Part shown: positions 21,975 to 35,615 of the stretch, in pieces
Position numbering within the stretch: the first letter of the stretch is position 1
How the letters are laid out: every line of letters begins with the position of its first letter
Source of the DNA: Epiperipatus broadwayi
Taxonomy: Eukaryota > Onychophora > Udeonychophora > Euonychophora > Peripatidae
Assembly: GCA_028023455.1 (NCBI GenBank)
Contig: JAQFVV010012490.1
Location: 2,542,001-2,606,000 of the forward strand
Reading direction: 5' to 3'
Length of the DNA: 64,000 nt
Position numbers and translations under genes: made by a program
Notes under the pieces: model-generated
Databases searched by the model: none
The model's input: the letters and a program-made list of their open reading frames with translations, nothing else
Told to the model about the DNA's origin: nothing

Positions 21975-24690
21975 ACATACAAGTAATCAAAGAATGCATG
22001 ACTTGGAAGAAAAACAGTTTAATATTAGTGGGTCTTTGTGAAGACAGAAGAAAAGATGAAACAATTTGTCAAGAAGTGTACATATAGTTTATTAGAGATG
22101 CAATGGAGTGGCATTTATTACAAATAAAAATGGAAGAACAACATTATGGAGATTGATAATATATCAAATAGAATGGCAAGCTTAATTATTCAACTTAGTA
22201 TAAGATACCAAATGTAGACAATTCAGGTTTATGCCCCAATATGTTTTTACTGTGGTGATGAAATAGATTTTTATGTGAATGTAAAAAATACTTTTGATCA
22301 GAACAAACAATAATTTAAAATTATTATGAGATACTTTTATACTAGAATTCATATGTGATTAAAGTGCTGTAAATTTATTATGATGATAAAAATGAGAGAG
22401 GATAATTGTGAATGCAGGAGGGAAAAACCTGTATAATATCTTTTTTTTTTTTTGAGAAAAATACTAAACAGAAATGCATATAGAAGCATTCAAATTAAGG
22501 TACAGCAGAATTGGATTATATTTTGACTGACAGAAAATATATATTTCAAGATTGTAATGTTCTTAGGTATGTTCAATAAAGGGAGTGATCATCAGTTAGG
22601 AGATGTAAGATATATATTAATCCAAAGCTAAAGAGATCAAAGTTATTAAAAACAGTATTCAGAGTTGATATTCCTAACTTTCAGAAATACTCCAATGAAT
22701 TTAAAATTAAAACTTGCAAATTATTTTAAGATATTAACAGATTTTGAAGATGGCTCATATTTGAATGAATTCATTAAGAAGATAACTGATACATCAATAA
22801 GAATTGCAAGAAAGACAGTTGGTGCAAAATAAGCAGCAATTTACCTATAAATTTTGTAATGAGACAACAATGTATGAAGAAAGAAGGAATATGAACATAT
22901 CCATTAAAAAGAATTGTATTCTATAATTTTGTAAAATGGTAAATATATTGTGTATTGGCAAGGAAAACTATAAAAATGAATTAAAAGTCTCAAAAATGTA
23001 AAACAACATATTGACATTGGAAAGTTATTTTTGCAATAAGACAAAAATATGAAATTATTACTCAAAAGAGAGATACTATCATGAAATGTGTGGAAGAGTT
23101 TTACAAAGAATTATAATAGTAATGAAAAGAAAACAAAGTATATTATACAGTTATTACATATTCTGAACTTTCCAGCATTTCAAATGAAGATGTGAAATAT
23201 ATAATTAGAAGTATGAAAAAGGAAATGCTTCAAAAAATGATGGAATTACGAATGATATTTTAAAAGAAATAGGTGAAGAATTAGAAAAATTGTTTGCAAA
23301 ATTATATACTAAATATCTAAATGATAAAGATGTGTCAGATGATTGGTAGAGTATAATAGTAGTATTGATTTTAATGAAAGATTTTAAAGAAGATATTAAA
23401 ATTACAGACCTATTTAGTCTTTATCAGTTCTATTCAAAATCTTTATCAAGATAATTACAACTTGCCTGCAGCAATTTTTGGATTCTAACCAACCAAAAGA
23501 ACAAGCTTTGTCTAAAAAGCAGTTTAGTACAATGGATAAAACAAGTATCAAGAGAAAATATATAAAAAAAAACAGTGAATATGAGCTGCCATTATAATTT
23601 GGATTTGTAGATCTTTGATTCTATAAGCATTTCTATAGTGATTAAAGGATTGGATGATCAGGATATTGTTATATGCTTAAGAATTTTTATTAAAATGCAA
23701 CAATGATATGATGATACTTAGAAAATTAACATCAAGAAGAAAATATGACAAAGTGATTCCATGTCTCCTAGCATTACAACAATTTTATAAGGAGTATTTT
23801 GTGGATTAAAATGAGCAGTTAAAGAGATTTTGTTGATGATGTTGTTTTTGCACATAGGGCTTCAGTAAATTGTTATATTAAAATCATGCTAGACCCTAAT
23901 AAAGCTGAATTTTTTTAAAAAAACATACTTTTCTGTGGATGTTTTCATTAATAATCATGTATTACATTAGCTCAGAAAAGGAATTATTTAAAATTGAATT
24001 ACAGATGAAATTAAGAAAATAGAACTAAAGGTAAATACTAAAAAGACAGGTAATTTTCAATGAATTTTCTCAAAAGAATAAAATAAAATAAAAATTAACA
24101 ATCATGGGCTAGAAAAAATTAACAACTACAAAATCTTGATTGTGTCATTAATACACATGGAAACAATGGATAAGGCTAATCAAATGATTAAATTTGGATG
24201 GAATGCTTTTGATAGAAATATTTTAATATTAAAATAAAATATGACTATGTGCTTGAAAATGATTTTTAGTACATGTGTTTTACTATTCTTATTTATAGAG
24301 ATTTGGAGTCTTCTCAGAAGAGCAACCCACAGTCTTTATATCACTCAGCAAAATGTTGAGAGATGTATGTTATGAGTAACAAGAAGAGATTGAAAATGAA
24401 ATACAGAGTAAGAGAATGAGCAGGTATCATTGACATAATTGAAAATTAAGAAATTGAACTGAGCAGGGCTAGATATATTGCTTGAAGAAACAATAATAGA
24501 TGGGCAATTGAAGTCTTAAACTGGATTCCAAGAAACTATAAAAACATAGAAAGCACATGTGAGAAGATAGATGAAATAAGGTAGCTTGTTGGTGTGTTGT
24601 GGAGAAGAGAGACTAGAGATTGGAGAAAGTGGATTAAATTTCTAAGAGGGCCTTCATCCTGCAATCTGGTTTAAAATGATAATAATGATA
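21975..24690 (+). mobile_element. Decayed RTE LINE copy, 5' truncated
   Basis: Aligns with the young RTE from the endonuclease start (block equivalent to TYNCRSLSSEGRLQ, 21975) to the 3' end. Recognisable landmarks are FNISGSL-like GLCEDRRKDE at 22030-22070, the YAPICF block at 22230, WHQNYDGI-like QKMMELRM near 23240 (finger region), and the 3' wording CCTTCATCCTGCAATCTGG at 24650, then ATGATAATAATGATA. There are many stops and short deletions. The RT motif A region (23600-23640) and motif C region (23830-23850) can be followed but are broken. The 5' leader is absent. Confidence 0.72.
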
Positions 24691-24699
24691 TATATGACT

Positions 24700-25425
24700 T
24701 GAGATAAAATAGGGACATCTGGTGACCAGATGATGTCAGGATGGCAGTTGTGGTAAAAGTAGATAAAATGATGAAAGGTATCATGAAAACAACATTATGA
24801 ACTTATTAAGTTTGGGGTATTATAATTTGGAAAACAGTAAAAAATAGCATGGTAAGATTTGGGGGTTACGGTTTGGAAAACAGTTGCATAGTCATTTAAG
24901 ATTTTCATTTTTTGAAATTTTCCCAGTGTTATTTTCAATTCTTATCATAATTATTTTACAGTTTATTGATAAATATCAAGGAGACATTTTTCTGCAATGT
25001 AATGTTAAGTATTAAGTGATAAAAATATTTCATTGCACTAAGTTTGACAAATTGAAATACTTCTGTGGCAAGTTACTAGCTTAGCCTTTTACGGAATTAG
25101 TTAATTTGAAAGCTTATTACATTACTGTCAGTGAACTTTCACCTCAAAATCTGTTTGATTATTGTTACATTTTACTTTAAATAAAGAACTTCTAGTTACT
25201 AACTGTGAATATATAAAAGAATTAACACATAAATTAACACAAATTGTTTTAAATGTACTATTTATTTAAGTACTTATTGAGATTTACAATAAAATGAGAT
25301 GTGTTATGCTATTAAAACACCAATGGAAATAGGTGTAAGATATAAAAATCTTAGAATAACACCAACATAGGAATGAATCTTTTAAGATATACAAATCCAT
25401 TAGGTCTATAGAGCAATTAACTATT
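24700..25425. other. AT-rich stretch, nothing recognised
   Basis: No gene or repeat family was identified. A short near-duplication is visible: GTTTGGGGTATTATAATTTGG (24809) and GATTTGGGGGTTACGGTTTGG (24858) are both followed by AAAACAGT. Confidence 0.35.
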
Positions 25426-25429
25426 GTCA

Positions 25430-25770
25430 CAGGCAAAACTCACTATACGTATTGCCACACACAGCAAGCTAGAGTAATCAATGGATGCCAGAAGGCTTGT
25501 GCATAAAATCCCCATCTAGTGCCTACTCATCCAATATCCTCAGATTAGTTTCTGGCTTGTGGACTTTGTCAGTGAGGAGCCTTGGATCTGAGAGCACTGC
25601 ACCTAGATCTTAGGATCTAGTGCAACCCTCCAGCAACCATCTTTTATCTCCACTTAACTACAAAACTAAACTGAAAACACCTTAATGTTTTTAATCCACC
25701 CCCATTAGTTTATATAATCATATGGGTCTGAACTCAGTTCAGTACCCATACATTTTGGTGTCTTTGCAAG
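25430..25770 (-). repeat. R2 hammerhead repeat, locus 2
   Basis: A single minus-orientation unit starts at ACAGGCAAAACTCACTATACG and ends in CATTTTGGTGTCTTTG. The minus-strand hammerhead (about 25535-25579) reads CTGACAA (G8 changed to A), GAAAC, TA, ATC (triplet damaged). The flanking helix I arms are still pairable. Predicted inactive. Confidence 0.7.
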
Positions 25771-26685
25771 ATAAGATAGGATATTATAATTTAGTATTGT
25801 CATTACATTCAGTAAATGTCTAGAATTTTACTGGTGAGTTGTGAAGAGAATGAGTGTTAATCTAATGCTTTCTTCAATTAAATTAAGTAATAAAATCAAT
25901 TACAGTTTGGATAATATCTTCATTGACTGTACAAAATGTTCAAATTGGATAATTAAGAGAAGTTAAAACACTTCGATTTGAATGTCATTTTGCTAGTAAA
26001 TAATGTCTTATAGGATAAAAATCAAGTTGACAATTGATTTATTTTTTTAATTATTGAATGGAATTTTTTAAACAGCTAATTATTTACAAAGAAATCTGTA
26101 AAGATCTAATCAAGAAATGGATTCATTAATGTTTTTTTTTTTAAAAAAAAAAATCCTTCAATTCTGCCACTATAACAATATATTTGATAAATAATAACTA
26201 TTTGGTTCATGATTTGTGTTTGTCTGTGACTAATTCAGAAATTATTAAATTCGTTTCTGAAGAAAATAAATGCATGGCTAAATTCAGGATATATAAGAGT
26301 ATTAAATCCTTCTAATTTTATTGTTGGATCTGCAACAATAAATTAATTTGGAGTTCACAAAAAAAAGTCCATTTCTTATATGTCAAAAAAAATTATTGGT
26401 AGAGAATCCAGAAAGTATATCTTAATTTAAGGCTAATCATATGATAGGAAATTATATTTTGAGTTGCAGTAAGTCTGATCTATTTAGTAATTTTTATATA
26501 TATATTGTCTATGAAGAAATGTATTGTATTATATTTCACATATTTCTCCAACTTGCCAAAAGTCCTATTTCTCAAGATTATATTAAATTGGATATAAAAA
26601 AGGTTAATATAGTCACTTTTTCTTCAATTAGAATATATTATTCATCAGTAGAATGTACTAGTATTAAATAAGCTGCTTTTAGACT

Positions 26686-26803
26686 TTTTTTTTTTCTCAT
26701 ATGTCATAACATCGGCCGGGACGCGAACCCACAACAGTCTGCAACCAACTACTTGCTTGCATGGCGGCTGCGATACCTCTCGGCTAACAATGCAAGACAA
26801 AGT
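26686..26803 (-). repeat. tRNA-derived SINE (family A), copy 2, with target duplication
   Basis: Flanked by a perfect 9-bp duplication TTTTAGACT (26677-26685 and 26804-26812). On the minus strand it reads TTAGCCGAGAGG (A box), GCAGCCGCCATGCAAG, GTGGGTTCGCGTCCCGG (B box), then CGATGTTATGACATATG and an A tail. The internal promoter and tail orientation show it is a minus-strand SINE insertion and not a host tRNA gene. Confidence 0.85.
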
Positions 26804-26819
26804 TTTTAGACTATTTACA

Positions 26820-28390
26820 CCACAATATAATTAGCTTTCTAAGATTTTTTTAGAAATTATTTTAGATCTAATCTTTGATGTGACAAAAGTAAATTGAGTA
26901 ATAATTCAAGCTTAGTCCTAAGTAGCATCAGATAGGGTTATATTTCAGTTTATTGTTGCAATATGTTATATTGAATTTATTAGATATATTGTTGGTCATG
27001 TGAAAAAGTGAATGTACCATCTTTGGGTGATTAGAAATGTGATTAGTTTTTTAAAAAAGATTACAGACTTTTAAGTTCTTTTAGTGAAATTCAACAATTT
27101 TCCTGCATCCTCTTTCTGTGTAATTATCAGTGAATATATTAAATAAAATAGCTGAAAGAAGTAAAATTTTATATCTGCTATAATTATTATTTAGTGTCAC
27201 TAATTTTTTTTTTTATTAGAGAGCATTAATATTTTTTTTTGCATTTAATAAGGATTTCAGACTTTTATAAAAAATGATTTTCCCCAACAGAATCATAAAA
27301 ACCCTCTTCAATGGAAAAAAGTAAAGATAGAATTTATTCACAATGGTTTTGTCCTGGCCTAAATACAACCCATTTTAAAGGTCAATGATTCTCAATTATG
27401 GGCATAATTCTTGTCAATGTTATTATTTTAAACAGTTTACAGGGAATATAAATATTTGTGAATTTTTTGGACTGTCATTAGATTTATAAGATTTTTAAAT
27501 AATTTCACTTTCAAACTAAGTTTTTTGAATTTGTTACTGTATGAATAATGCTTGTAAATAGTTTTGGAAAATATACTTTGCCTTTAGATCCTATATTTTT
27601 TAGGCTCCTAGATGTTTTTATGAGCTCTTGGAGCCTTCTCCCTGGATTAAAATAATCAAAAGCTAATAAAAGTTGAATAATGTCTACTGTTTTTATTTGT
27701 TTGAGATTAGTAGTGGAACATATGGGGGGGGAGGAGATTTTATATTAGCCCTAAGATTGCTTTTTCTGATTCTATTATTCCATTAATACTATAATAATAG
27801 TGATAGTTCGTTTATTTCTCTAATCTTATATAAAAGTGGCCAAGTCGTTTTCTTAGCCTCCATTTTTTATTTCTAGCATTATCAAATTTTTCAGGAAATT
27901 CCAAGACTTTAGCAAATATTATCTATAAAGAGCATTATTGCTCGTGATATCCTTAAGAAATGACTTCTTTGGCAGATATTCCTTTCAAAATATTTGACAA
28001 ATACTACCAATTAGTTTGCCTTAAATTATATGTCAAAAGTGGGTAGTTTCAATTTAATTTTTGTAGAACTAATATTAATGTGTTTTTTTTTTAAAAAATC
28101 AAACAAATTAATGATGATTCAATGTGTCATCTATATGAATAAAATATTCTGTCTTGCTTTGAATAGTAAATTGAAATTTTCAATAATGACAAATGATTTA
28201 GGAAAATCTGGAAGAGTAGAGTATTATCAGTTTGTATTGGAATGTTTCTAAAGATTACGTAAATTTATTTTAATGGTCATTGCTATATTATTTATTTAAT
28301 CTGCCTTTAATAGAAATTGTTGTCTTTATTAGATGGTTTAAAACAAAGTAAGCTTGCCAAATTTAATATGTATTTTTACCCAGAACCAGC
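26820..28390. other. AT-rich stretch, no clear gene
   Basis: Part of this region (27260-28250) has the texture of an old element on the minus strand (for example the complement of 27595-27660), but no protein family could be identified. The open frame at 28030-28251 has no support. Confidence 0.35.
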
Positions 28391-28399
28391 ATGAAGCCA

Positions 28400-30015
28400 G
28401 AGTTTTAAGGAAATGGATGCTGTTAAAAAAAAAAAAGATGAAATACCTGGAGAAATTTCATAATATGATGATGATATGATAGCTTGAAAAATGTTGGATT
28501 TTTAAAGGAATGGACTCATGAAATTGTATAGCCTGAAGTCATGGATGCTTCAATTGAACAGTCTGCAGTAATTATCATGAAACTTATTATTATCTATTAC
28601 AACAAAAGTACTTTGAAGGATTTTGTTAAATAAGTTGTTTCCAGTCATAGATGAATAGTTATCAAGGACTTGATGTGATTTCAGAAAATCAAGATGTGTT
28701 ATAAATATGATTTTTATTGATAGACAATGTAAGAAAATTATCAGGAGGAAAAGAGTGATTTATATAATTGTATTTATGATTTGATCAGAGCAGTAATTTT
28801 ATTTAATAGAATTAGTCATTGGCATTGTTTGAATCCAAAGTGCTTTCCACATTATGGAATCAGATGAAAAGTTATTACTACTAATGGAAAATATGAGAAA
28901 TTTACAATACAAAACTGGTGCTATAAAGAACATTTTGCTCCAATATTGTTTTTGATTTTTATGACAGTAATGTTTGGAAGAGTTTATGTGCAGTTTAATG
29001 AAACAGTGATATTTCAAGATGCAATACAGGTTTGTTGATGGAATTCTTATTTAAAATTAATCAAAAATGAAAACAAGAATTTTATCTTCATAGAGTTTTG
29101 ATTTACAGTATGCTAAGATTTGTACTATTTTTGCCAATTTGAAAAATGATTACAGAATGCACTTAATGTTTTAAATGCAATAGAAAAAAATTCTCCAAAA
29201 TTTTAAATTGGGTGGTTATCAGTTTGAGAATGTAAACTAATTAAAATATTTTGATAGTGTTATAAGCAGAAAAATGGACTTAAATGTTAAAGTGCAGCAA
29301 GAGATTTCAATTTGTTGCTGCTATTTTTACCAAATTAAAGAGTAGGGCACTTCATCACAGGAAAATATTTACTGCAACTAATTTATATAGAACTGTAATT
29401 TTATCTAGTTTATTGCATGAAAATGAAATATGGATATACTATCAACATAACATAAAAGCAGTAGAAATTTTTCATTTGTTTAGCAAAAATTTTAAAATAC
29501 TATGGCAACATCATATAAATAATATGTTCTTTAACTTTCTAGATGTGATATTATAGAGTCTACTTTTGTAAAATCACACATATCATTGAATTGGGTATGT
29601 GCAATAATCAAACAATATGATGCTTCCTAAAAAAGGGTTTTGGGGTGAAATTATGTATGATTTTCATGAGAGAGATAGACTCATTTAACGTTATAAGGAT
29701 CATCTCAAATACATTTTTAAATAAATGCAATTTTGATTATTTCTTTGGAAGATATGCAATGAATAGAATGCCTTGGAAAACTACAATTAGATGTAGTGTT
29801 GAAATATTTCAAAAAAATTTCTATAGATATTGTTAAATAATTTGCAGTTCAAAATATTGAATAAATAGAAAAATATAATCATGTTCTATATGTGGAAGCA
29901 TTTGTGTTTTACAGATTGATTTATATAGTTATTGCAAAACTCATGTCTAATGTAATTTTTTTATATAACTTTTTTCCTTGAAATGACCATATTCATGTTG
30001 ATGATGATATATATA
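28400..30015 (+). pseudogene. LINE remnant of a second lineage (RT and C-terminal domain)
   Basis: The best-preserved part is at 29284-29553: FQFVAAIFTKLKSRALHHRKI, ATNLYRTVILSSLLHENEIW and YYQHNIKAVEIFHLF. It matches the common endonuclease/RT family with the wording KLKVYRAVVLTTLLYACETW then YRRHxxxLxxFH. Upstream, SDFRKSRC-like and LYNCIYDLIRAVILFNRI (28760-28810) stand for RT motif A. The part downstream (29555-29640) corresponds to the WAGHV region. The end near 30000 has a GATGATGAT tract. It differs from the RTE family elsewhere in the window. Stops throughout mean it is dead. Clade not decided. Confidence 0.6.
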
Positions 30016-30924
30016 GTAGTGATCTGAACTCTGGTTATATTGTATAACAGCAGTTGTCTGAATGATAGATTTTTAATAAAGCACTTGAATGAATCTGATC
30101 ATATGTTATTTACCTAAACAATACAAGAGATTTATTACACAAATATTTAAAATCATAATATACAGATAAATTTGCATTCACGACCAGGAGAGCACATGTT
30201 ATTGTATGCCCTACACAGTTTAGTGCTATGGTAAAATTGTGGACTTAAGAGTTAAGGAATACCGGAATCAATGCTAAACACATTTTTGATCATTTAACAT
30301 CATTTAATATTATATATGAATAACGGTTTGAATTTTTTTTATATATGATTGTTGCAAAACAAGCAGTATCAAATGAAATTGGTAAACCCAGCTAATAACT
30401 TTTGATAATTGGAATTTTATAAAAAAAAAAATTCTTATAAATCTTGCTATATTTGAAGAATCTGTAAAATAAATAATGAAAAGAATGCAGAATTCATAAA
30501 TAAGCCAAAATATAAAACATAAGAATATTAAAAATATATTCCTAAATGAATAATCAATTAGCAGATTTTTAAAAAATAATTATTCTTTTGAAATATGAAA
30601 ATGAGAGAAATTATATTACTTCAACTTAAGATTGGCGACTTTTTTTACGGGTCATTGTAAGACAGAATTAATAATATTTTAAGTATTGGAATATGTTTAT
30701 CTCGTAGTATATTTATGGAGCATGTTAGATCATTATAAACTAACCTTTCATAGTTAGTATTATCTTTAGACCAAAATTAAATGCTTCCTAATCTATTTTA
30801 AGTATTTATGCTATTTAACTTGGTGATGTATATACTAGCATTAACTCTAAGGCCAAAGTTTTTGGATTATTCTTAGTTGAGTAATATAAAGAAAATTTCA
30901 ATTTAATCAATTGAATAAAACTTC

Positions 30925-31945
30925 CAAAACATCACATGAGCACTATTTTCTATGCTTACACAAGTTGTTACTAGCAGTAGCACACTCTCAATATAGTAGT
31001 GCCACCCAGTGCAAACCTTAATCAATGGATAGGAATGTTTTTGCATAAAATCCCCATCTAGTGCCTACTAATCCAATATCCTTAGAATAGTTTCTATCTT
31101 GTGGCTTTCATCAATGAGGAACTTTGGATATCAAAGCACTGCACCTAGATCTAAGGATCTAATGCAACACTCCAGCAGCCACCTTTTATCTATTTAGTTA
31201 ACTATAAAGCTAGGAGCTCAAGATGAAAACATCTTAATGTTTTTAATCCAAGCTCATTCATCTATTTAGTACTAGTGATCTAACCCAGTTCAGCATTTAT
31301 ACATTTTGGTGATCTTGATGTATCAAAAACTACAATTACCATTATCCCATAAGCAAGAATGGTGTAAAACCATCAAAACATCATATGATCACCATTTTCT
31401 ATGCTTACACAAGCTGTTATTAGCATTAGCAAGCTCTGCATACAATAATGCCACATAGTACAAGCCTTAGTAATCAATGGATATGGGAAGGTTTTTGCAT
31501 AAAATCCCTATCTAGTGCAAACTCGTCCAATATAATAATGATCATGAGATGTTTTGATGGTTTTCTATCATTCCTACCTATGGGATGATGGTGATGATGG
31601 TTTTTGATAAACCAAGGACCCCAAATCTATATCACTATTTAGGTGAAAAGGCTTGGATTGAAAACATTAAAATGTTTTCATCTTGAGTTTTTAGCTTTAT
31701 AATTAACTAGTTAGGTAAAATGTGGCTCCTGGTTGCATTAGATCTGGGTGCAGTGCTTTCAGATCTAAATCTCACTGATGAAAACCACAAGCTAGAAACT
31801 AGTCTGGGGATATTGGATGAATAGGTACTAGATGGAATTTATGTAAAAGCCTTTTCTGCATTCATTGATTACTTGCACTGGGTAGGACTACTGTATAGAG
31901 AGTTTACTACTATGAATAAAACTTTTGAGTACTCAAATGTTACAT
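30925..31945. repeat. R2 hammerhead repeat, locus 3: tandem plus inverted copies
   Basis: Two minus-orientation units lie head to tail: CATCACATGAGCACTATTTTC at about 30930 recurs as CATCATATGATCACCATTTTC at about 31380, a period of 449 bp. Near 31545 the array switches to a plus-orientation unit that runs to about 31920. The tandem period equals the 450 bp seen independently at locus 5. The plus-orientation copy keeps a fully canonical hammerhead core, annotated separately. The minus copy at about 31080-31120 has TTGATGA (one change), GAAAC and a changed triplet TTC. Confidence 0.78.
31763..31818 (+). ncRNA. Hammerhead ribozyme, R2 family, best-preserved core
   Basis: Core CTGATGA is at 31775-31781 and GAAAC at 31795-31799. 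Helix III is AC with GT around the loop TA. The cleavage triplet GTC (31802-31804) gives predicted cleavage after C31804. Helix I pairs CTCA (31771-31774) with TGGG (31805-31808, one G-U), then an internal loop, then ATCTAA with TTGGAT (one G-U). In other copies the outer helix is ATCCAA/TTGGAT, a perfect 6 bp. Helix II is weak here: the family form AAGC-CACAA-GCT has become AAAC-CACAA-GCT. All invariant core bases are present. Activity is uncertain because of helix II. Confidence 0.65.
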
Positions 31946-32970
31946 GTCCTCCTGGATAACTAAACATACAATTTTTTTTAATAATGAAACCAAAAGTACT
32001 TGCATGTTATCCTGTTTACCAAGCTTAACAGATGAGTTTTTTTAAAAATATACAGTTTCAGGGGTATGTAATAAATGTTAAAAACAAAATGACTGAAAAG
32101 TAGCAATCATGTTTAATATTTACATTTTTTTATTATTATTATAATTGTTATTTAAAAAAGGGAAAAATTTCTGCAAAAATTAATTATAATATTTTCAATT
32201 TATTATTATTAAGTCAACTTATTAATATAAAAATATATGAAACGGTCATGTGCCATATGGTATGCTTTTAGGAGGGCAAGATCCTGTAACTTTGTAAATA
32301 TTCACAGCATGCTGTTTTCTTAAATGAAAATCCCAAACATTTATCATTTTGTCAAAATTCTAGTGACAAAAATAAAGAGGCTGACAAAGGCAGAGCATGT
32401 CAGTGTTTATATGTTATAATATAAAAAATTGAAATTTGTAATCAATTTAGTATTTTTTTTAAAAAAAGTTAACAATTAACACATATTCCGTAAAATAAAA
32501 TATATATTAAAAAAATTACTTATATGGCCCGCATCTATATATTAAACAAAAAAAATTATAATGAATGGTAAAACGGGCTAAATTTACTTATTTAATTGTA
32601 GTTTTTTATGAAACTAGTTTTACATCTTCTGAAACTCTGAAACATTAATATAAAAAAAAAAAAAGCTTTGTCAAAAAAAAGATTTTAAAATTGGAAAAGT
32701 TTATGATGAATCAAGAAAAAATGAGATAAATTTATAGCTATTAAAATATCTTGAAGTGATAGATACTAATATAAGAAATCTCATATAACAACTGCTACTT
32801 TTTTATTTTAACAAAAAAAAAAAATTTTTTTTTTTTTTTTTGAAAAAAATTTTGGCTAGCTAATAGTGGAATTTCATTCATTATATATCAAGAAATTCTT
32901 TATTTTAAAAATGTAACAATAATATTTGTTCATATTATGAAAATGGCTATGAACATGTAATGAATGTGAT
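31945..32970. other. AT-rich stretch, nothing recognised
   Basis: Long A and T runs (for example 32815-32850), no coding evidence. Confidence 0.4.
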
Positions 32971-33129
32971 TTAAATCAGAGATGGACAACCTTTTCTGTT
33001 GGTAAGCCATTTTCATTTTTTAAATGAAGAATTTTTATGAATTAAAGATAACTATTATTTATTTATTTTTGCTATTGCTACATATAACATGAACATAAAA
33101 CATTATTTGTAATAAAAACAAAATACACA

Positions 33130-35615
33130 CTGTAACGGTATGAATAGGATGGCTAGCTGGTCATAGTCATATATTCAAATTAAGGCATATATTCATAGTA
33201 TGAATATAATTAAATGGATTGAGGAAAAGGAATCCCATGACCAATCAAATGAATGTAAAAGAATTTATACATTTAATACTCCCAGGCAGAGACTATTATA
33301 TCAAGTCAGACTTAATATTTCATAAAATGCAATGTACTGAAATATTAAAATGGAGTTTTATATGTGTGTACTGACTTTAATCTCTCATTCATATCAATAG
33401 AATTCAATATAGGATCAAATAATGAAGAATACTAACTCTTCATTAGATACTAAGCTTCAAAAGGTAAATACTAACTAATGATAATTGAATAAAATAAATA
33501 TAAATTTATATTAAATTATTTACTAGTTAAAGCTCATCTACCCCTGTCTTCTGTGTTTATAACATTATTATTATTATGAATTAAAATAAGTGCAATCCAT
33601 GACTTCTAGTCAATAATAATGAATAAGTAATAGTAAAGTCATGAAAAATCAAACATCATGTGGGTGTTTAAACCATGTATGATGCAAGACAATAGACCCT
33701 GCACTCTTAAAGGGAAATGTGTGTTTAAATTAAATCTGTCAAATTTAATTGATAAAGACAATTTATCTTACGGCTTGTTATTAAGAATATCAAACCTAAA
33801 TAAGTTATCCTAATACAATCTACTCAATGATTATTCATAATCCGAATCAACTATAGTGATTTCCTGTAATTAATTGCTTGCTTTAAAGTAATTATTCTTA
33901 ATATTGACAGATTTACATGAATTGGTTACTTAAATAAATATACATATAAGAGAAAACCTTAAAATAAAAATAAAACACTCTATAACATTAATAAGACACT
34001 TAATATCTAAAGTTTCACAACACTTAGACTGGCAACAAATCTGTGCACAATTACTTAAATACACCATAACTATGGAGCAATAATATTACCATAAAATGAT
34101 ATTTTAGACTTATGCCTTTGGGTTATCCATTATGATTTCATCATGAGTAGACACATTAGCTCAATTCTAAAAGATCATTGAGGCACATATTCCTTATTCA
34201 AATCCTGCTGACTTATGAGCACCTGGACTATTGAACATCACAAATTAATTTCTGTGGTATTCATTTAATATTGCTATTCTTTAATTTTAACCATATCTAT
34301 ATTTGTTTGGATACTGTGACTAATATTTTTTGCCTGATTCAAAACTATGATGCAAAACTAATACATGCTTTCTTCAATACATATGAAAGATATTGCTTCT
34401 TGCAGATAAGCTGTGGATATAACAAATAAATATACAGTTCAACATTTTACAGTTCCATTAAATAATTCTTTCAATAATACATCAATATTATTAATTTAAT
34501 AATTTATAAAATATTGGCATTGTATCCAAGGTATGTACTTGCTTTAAACTTTGATGAATACTTTATAGATCATTAATGAAATAAGAACAAATTCAAACAC
34601 GATGGAGTCATATTTCAGTTGTTGTTTAAATCTCCATAATGTTTTGTGATCTTTAAAATAGTTGTTAACTTTGTTTTTTAATAATCCATGCTATGGAATT
34701 CCTTAAGTAACAATTTTATGAATACATACATTGCGTTTTCTTTTATAGTAAAATGTTGGTTAATCGTATAGATTTTCTTTTGGAAACAATAAAAGAAGCA
34801 TATATATGAATACAAACTAAAAAGAAACATGTTTCTTCTTTCATTTTTTTTTTTTATGTAAAGTTTCTTATGGTTGCCAGCTAACACATTTGAAGTCTAT
34901 ATTTTCATAGACTGTTGAGTGGTTATTGTTATAATAAGTAATTTTTAAAAAAAAAACCTCAATCGTACAAGCATGTACATATAAATTCATAATTGCAGAA
35001 ATGCAATATACCAAGTATTTATTAAGTTGAATGGAAAAGCAGTGTTATTTAATAAAATACTGTTTTCAAAATTGAAAATGTTTTGATTTTTTTTATTGGT
35101 ATTTAAAAAAGTATACTAAATTTTAATGTACTTTTTGTTTGCTTTATTTATTACTTCTTTTTCTTTTAAAGTAAAATGAATCACAAGCTTATTCTCAAAG
35201 ATGTAATAAAATGAAACAAGTCAAAATCATTATTTCAATTTTGTCATTTATCTATTAGAATTCAAAATTTACTAACTACATCGATGTCACTAATTGTATC
35301 AAAAGTAAACCACATTTTTCTCACTTTTAATGAATTTAATATTTCACTAGTTCCCTAAGAATGCAGAAATCAGCAAATCACAAGTTGTTGTCTCTTAGAA
35401 GCAGTACTAAATTAGGAAATAAATAAAATATTGCATAGAGTTTTATCAAAAGAACGCATCATATATTGAAATTAAGTAAGATATTCAGAAATTTCAATCA
35501 TTAATAATCATCATATCCAATAATGAATTAAAATTCAGATAAAACTTTTTTTTAAATAACCCGTGTATATATATATAAGATCAAATGGGATCGGAATACT
35601 TGAGATGGTATATAT
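33130..35615. repeat. Direct duplication, copy A (about 2.5 kb)
   Basis: Collinear with 38250-41580 over the whole length. Shared blocks include GGATTGAGGAAAAGGAATCC, TACAATCTACTCAATGATTA, GATGAATTTAATAT and GATGGTA near the end. Divergence is moderate, with many small indels. No long frame is conserved between the copies, so it does not look protein-coding. Copy A lacks the 833-bp insertion that is in copy B and so preserves the empty site near 34809-34820. Confidence 0.85.
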
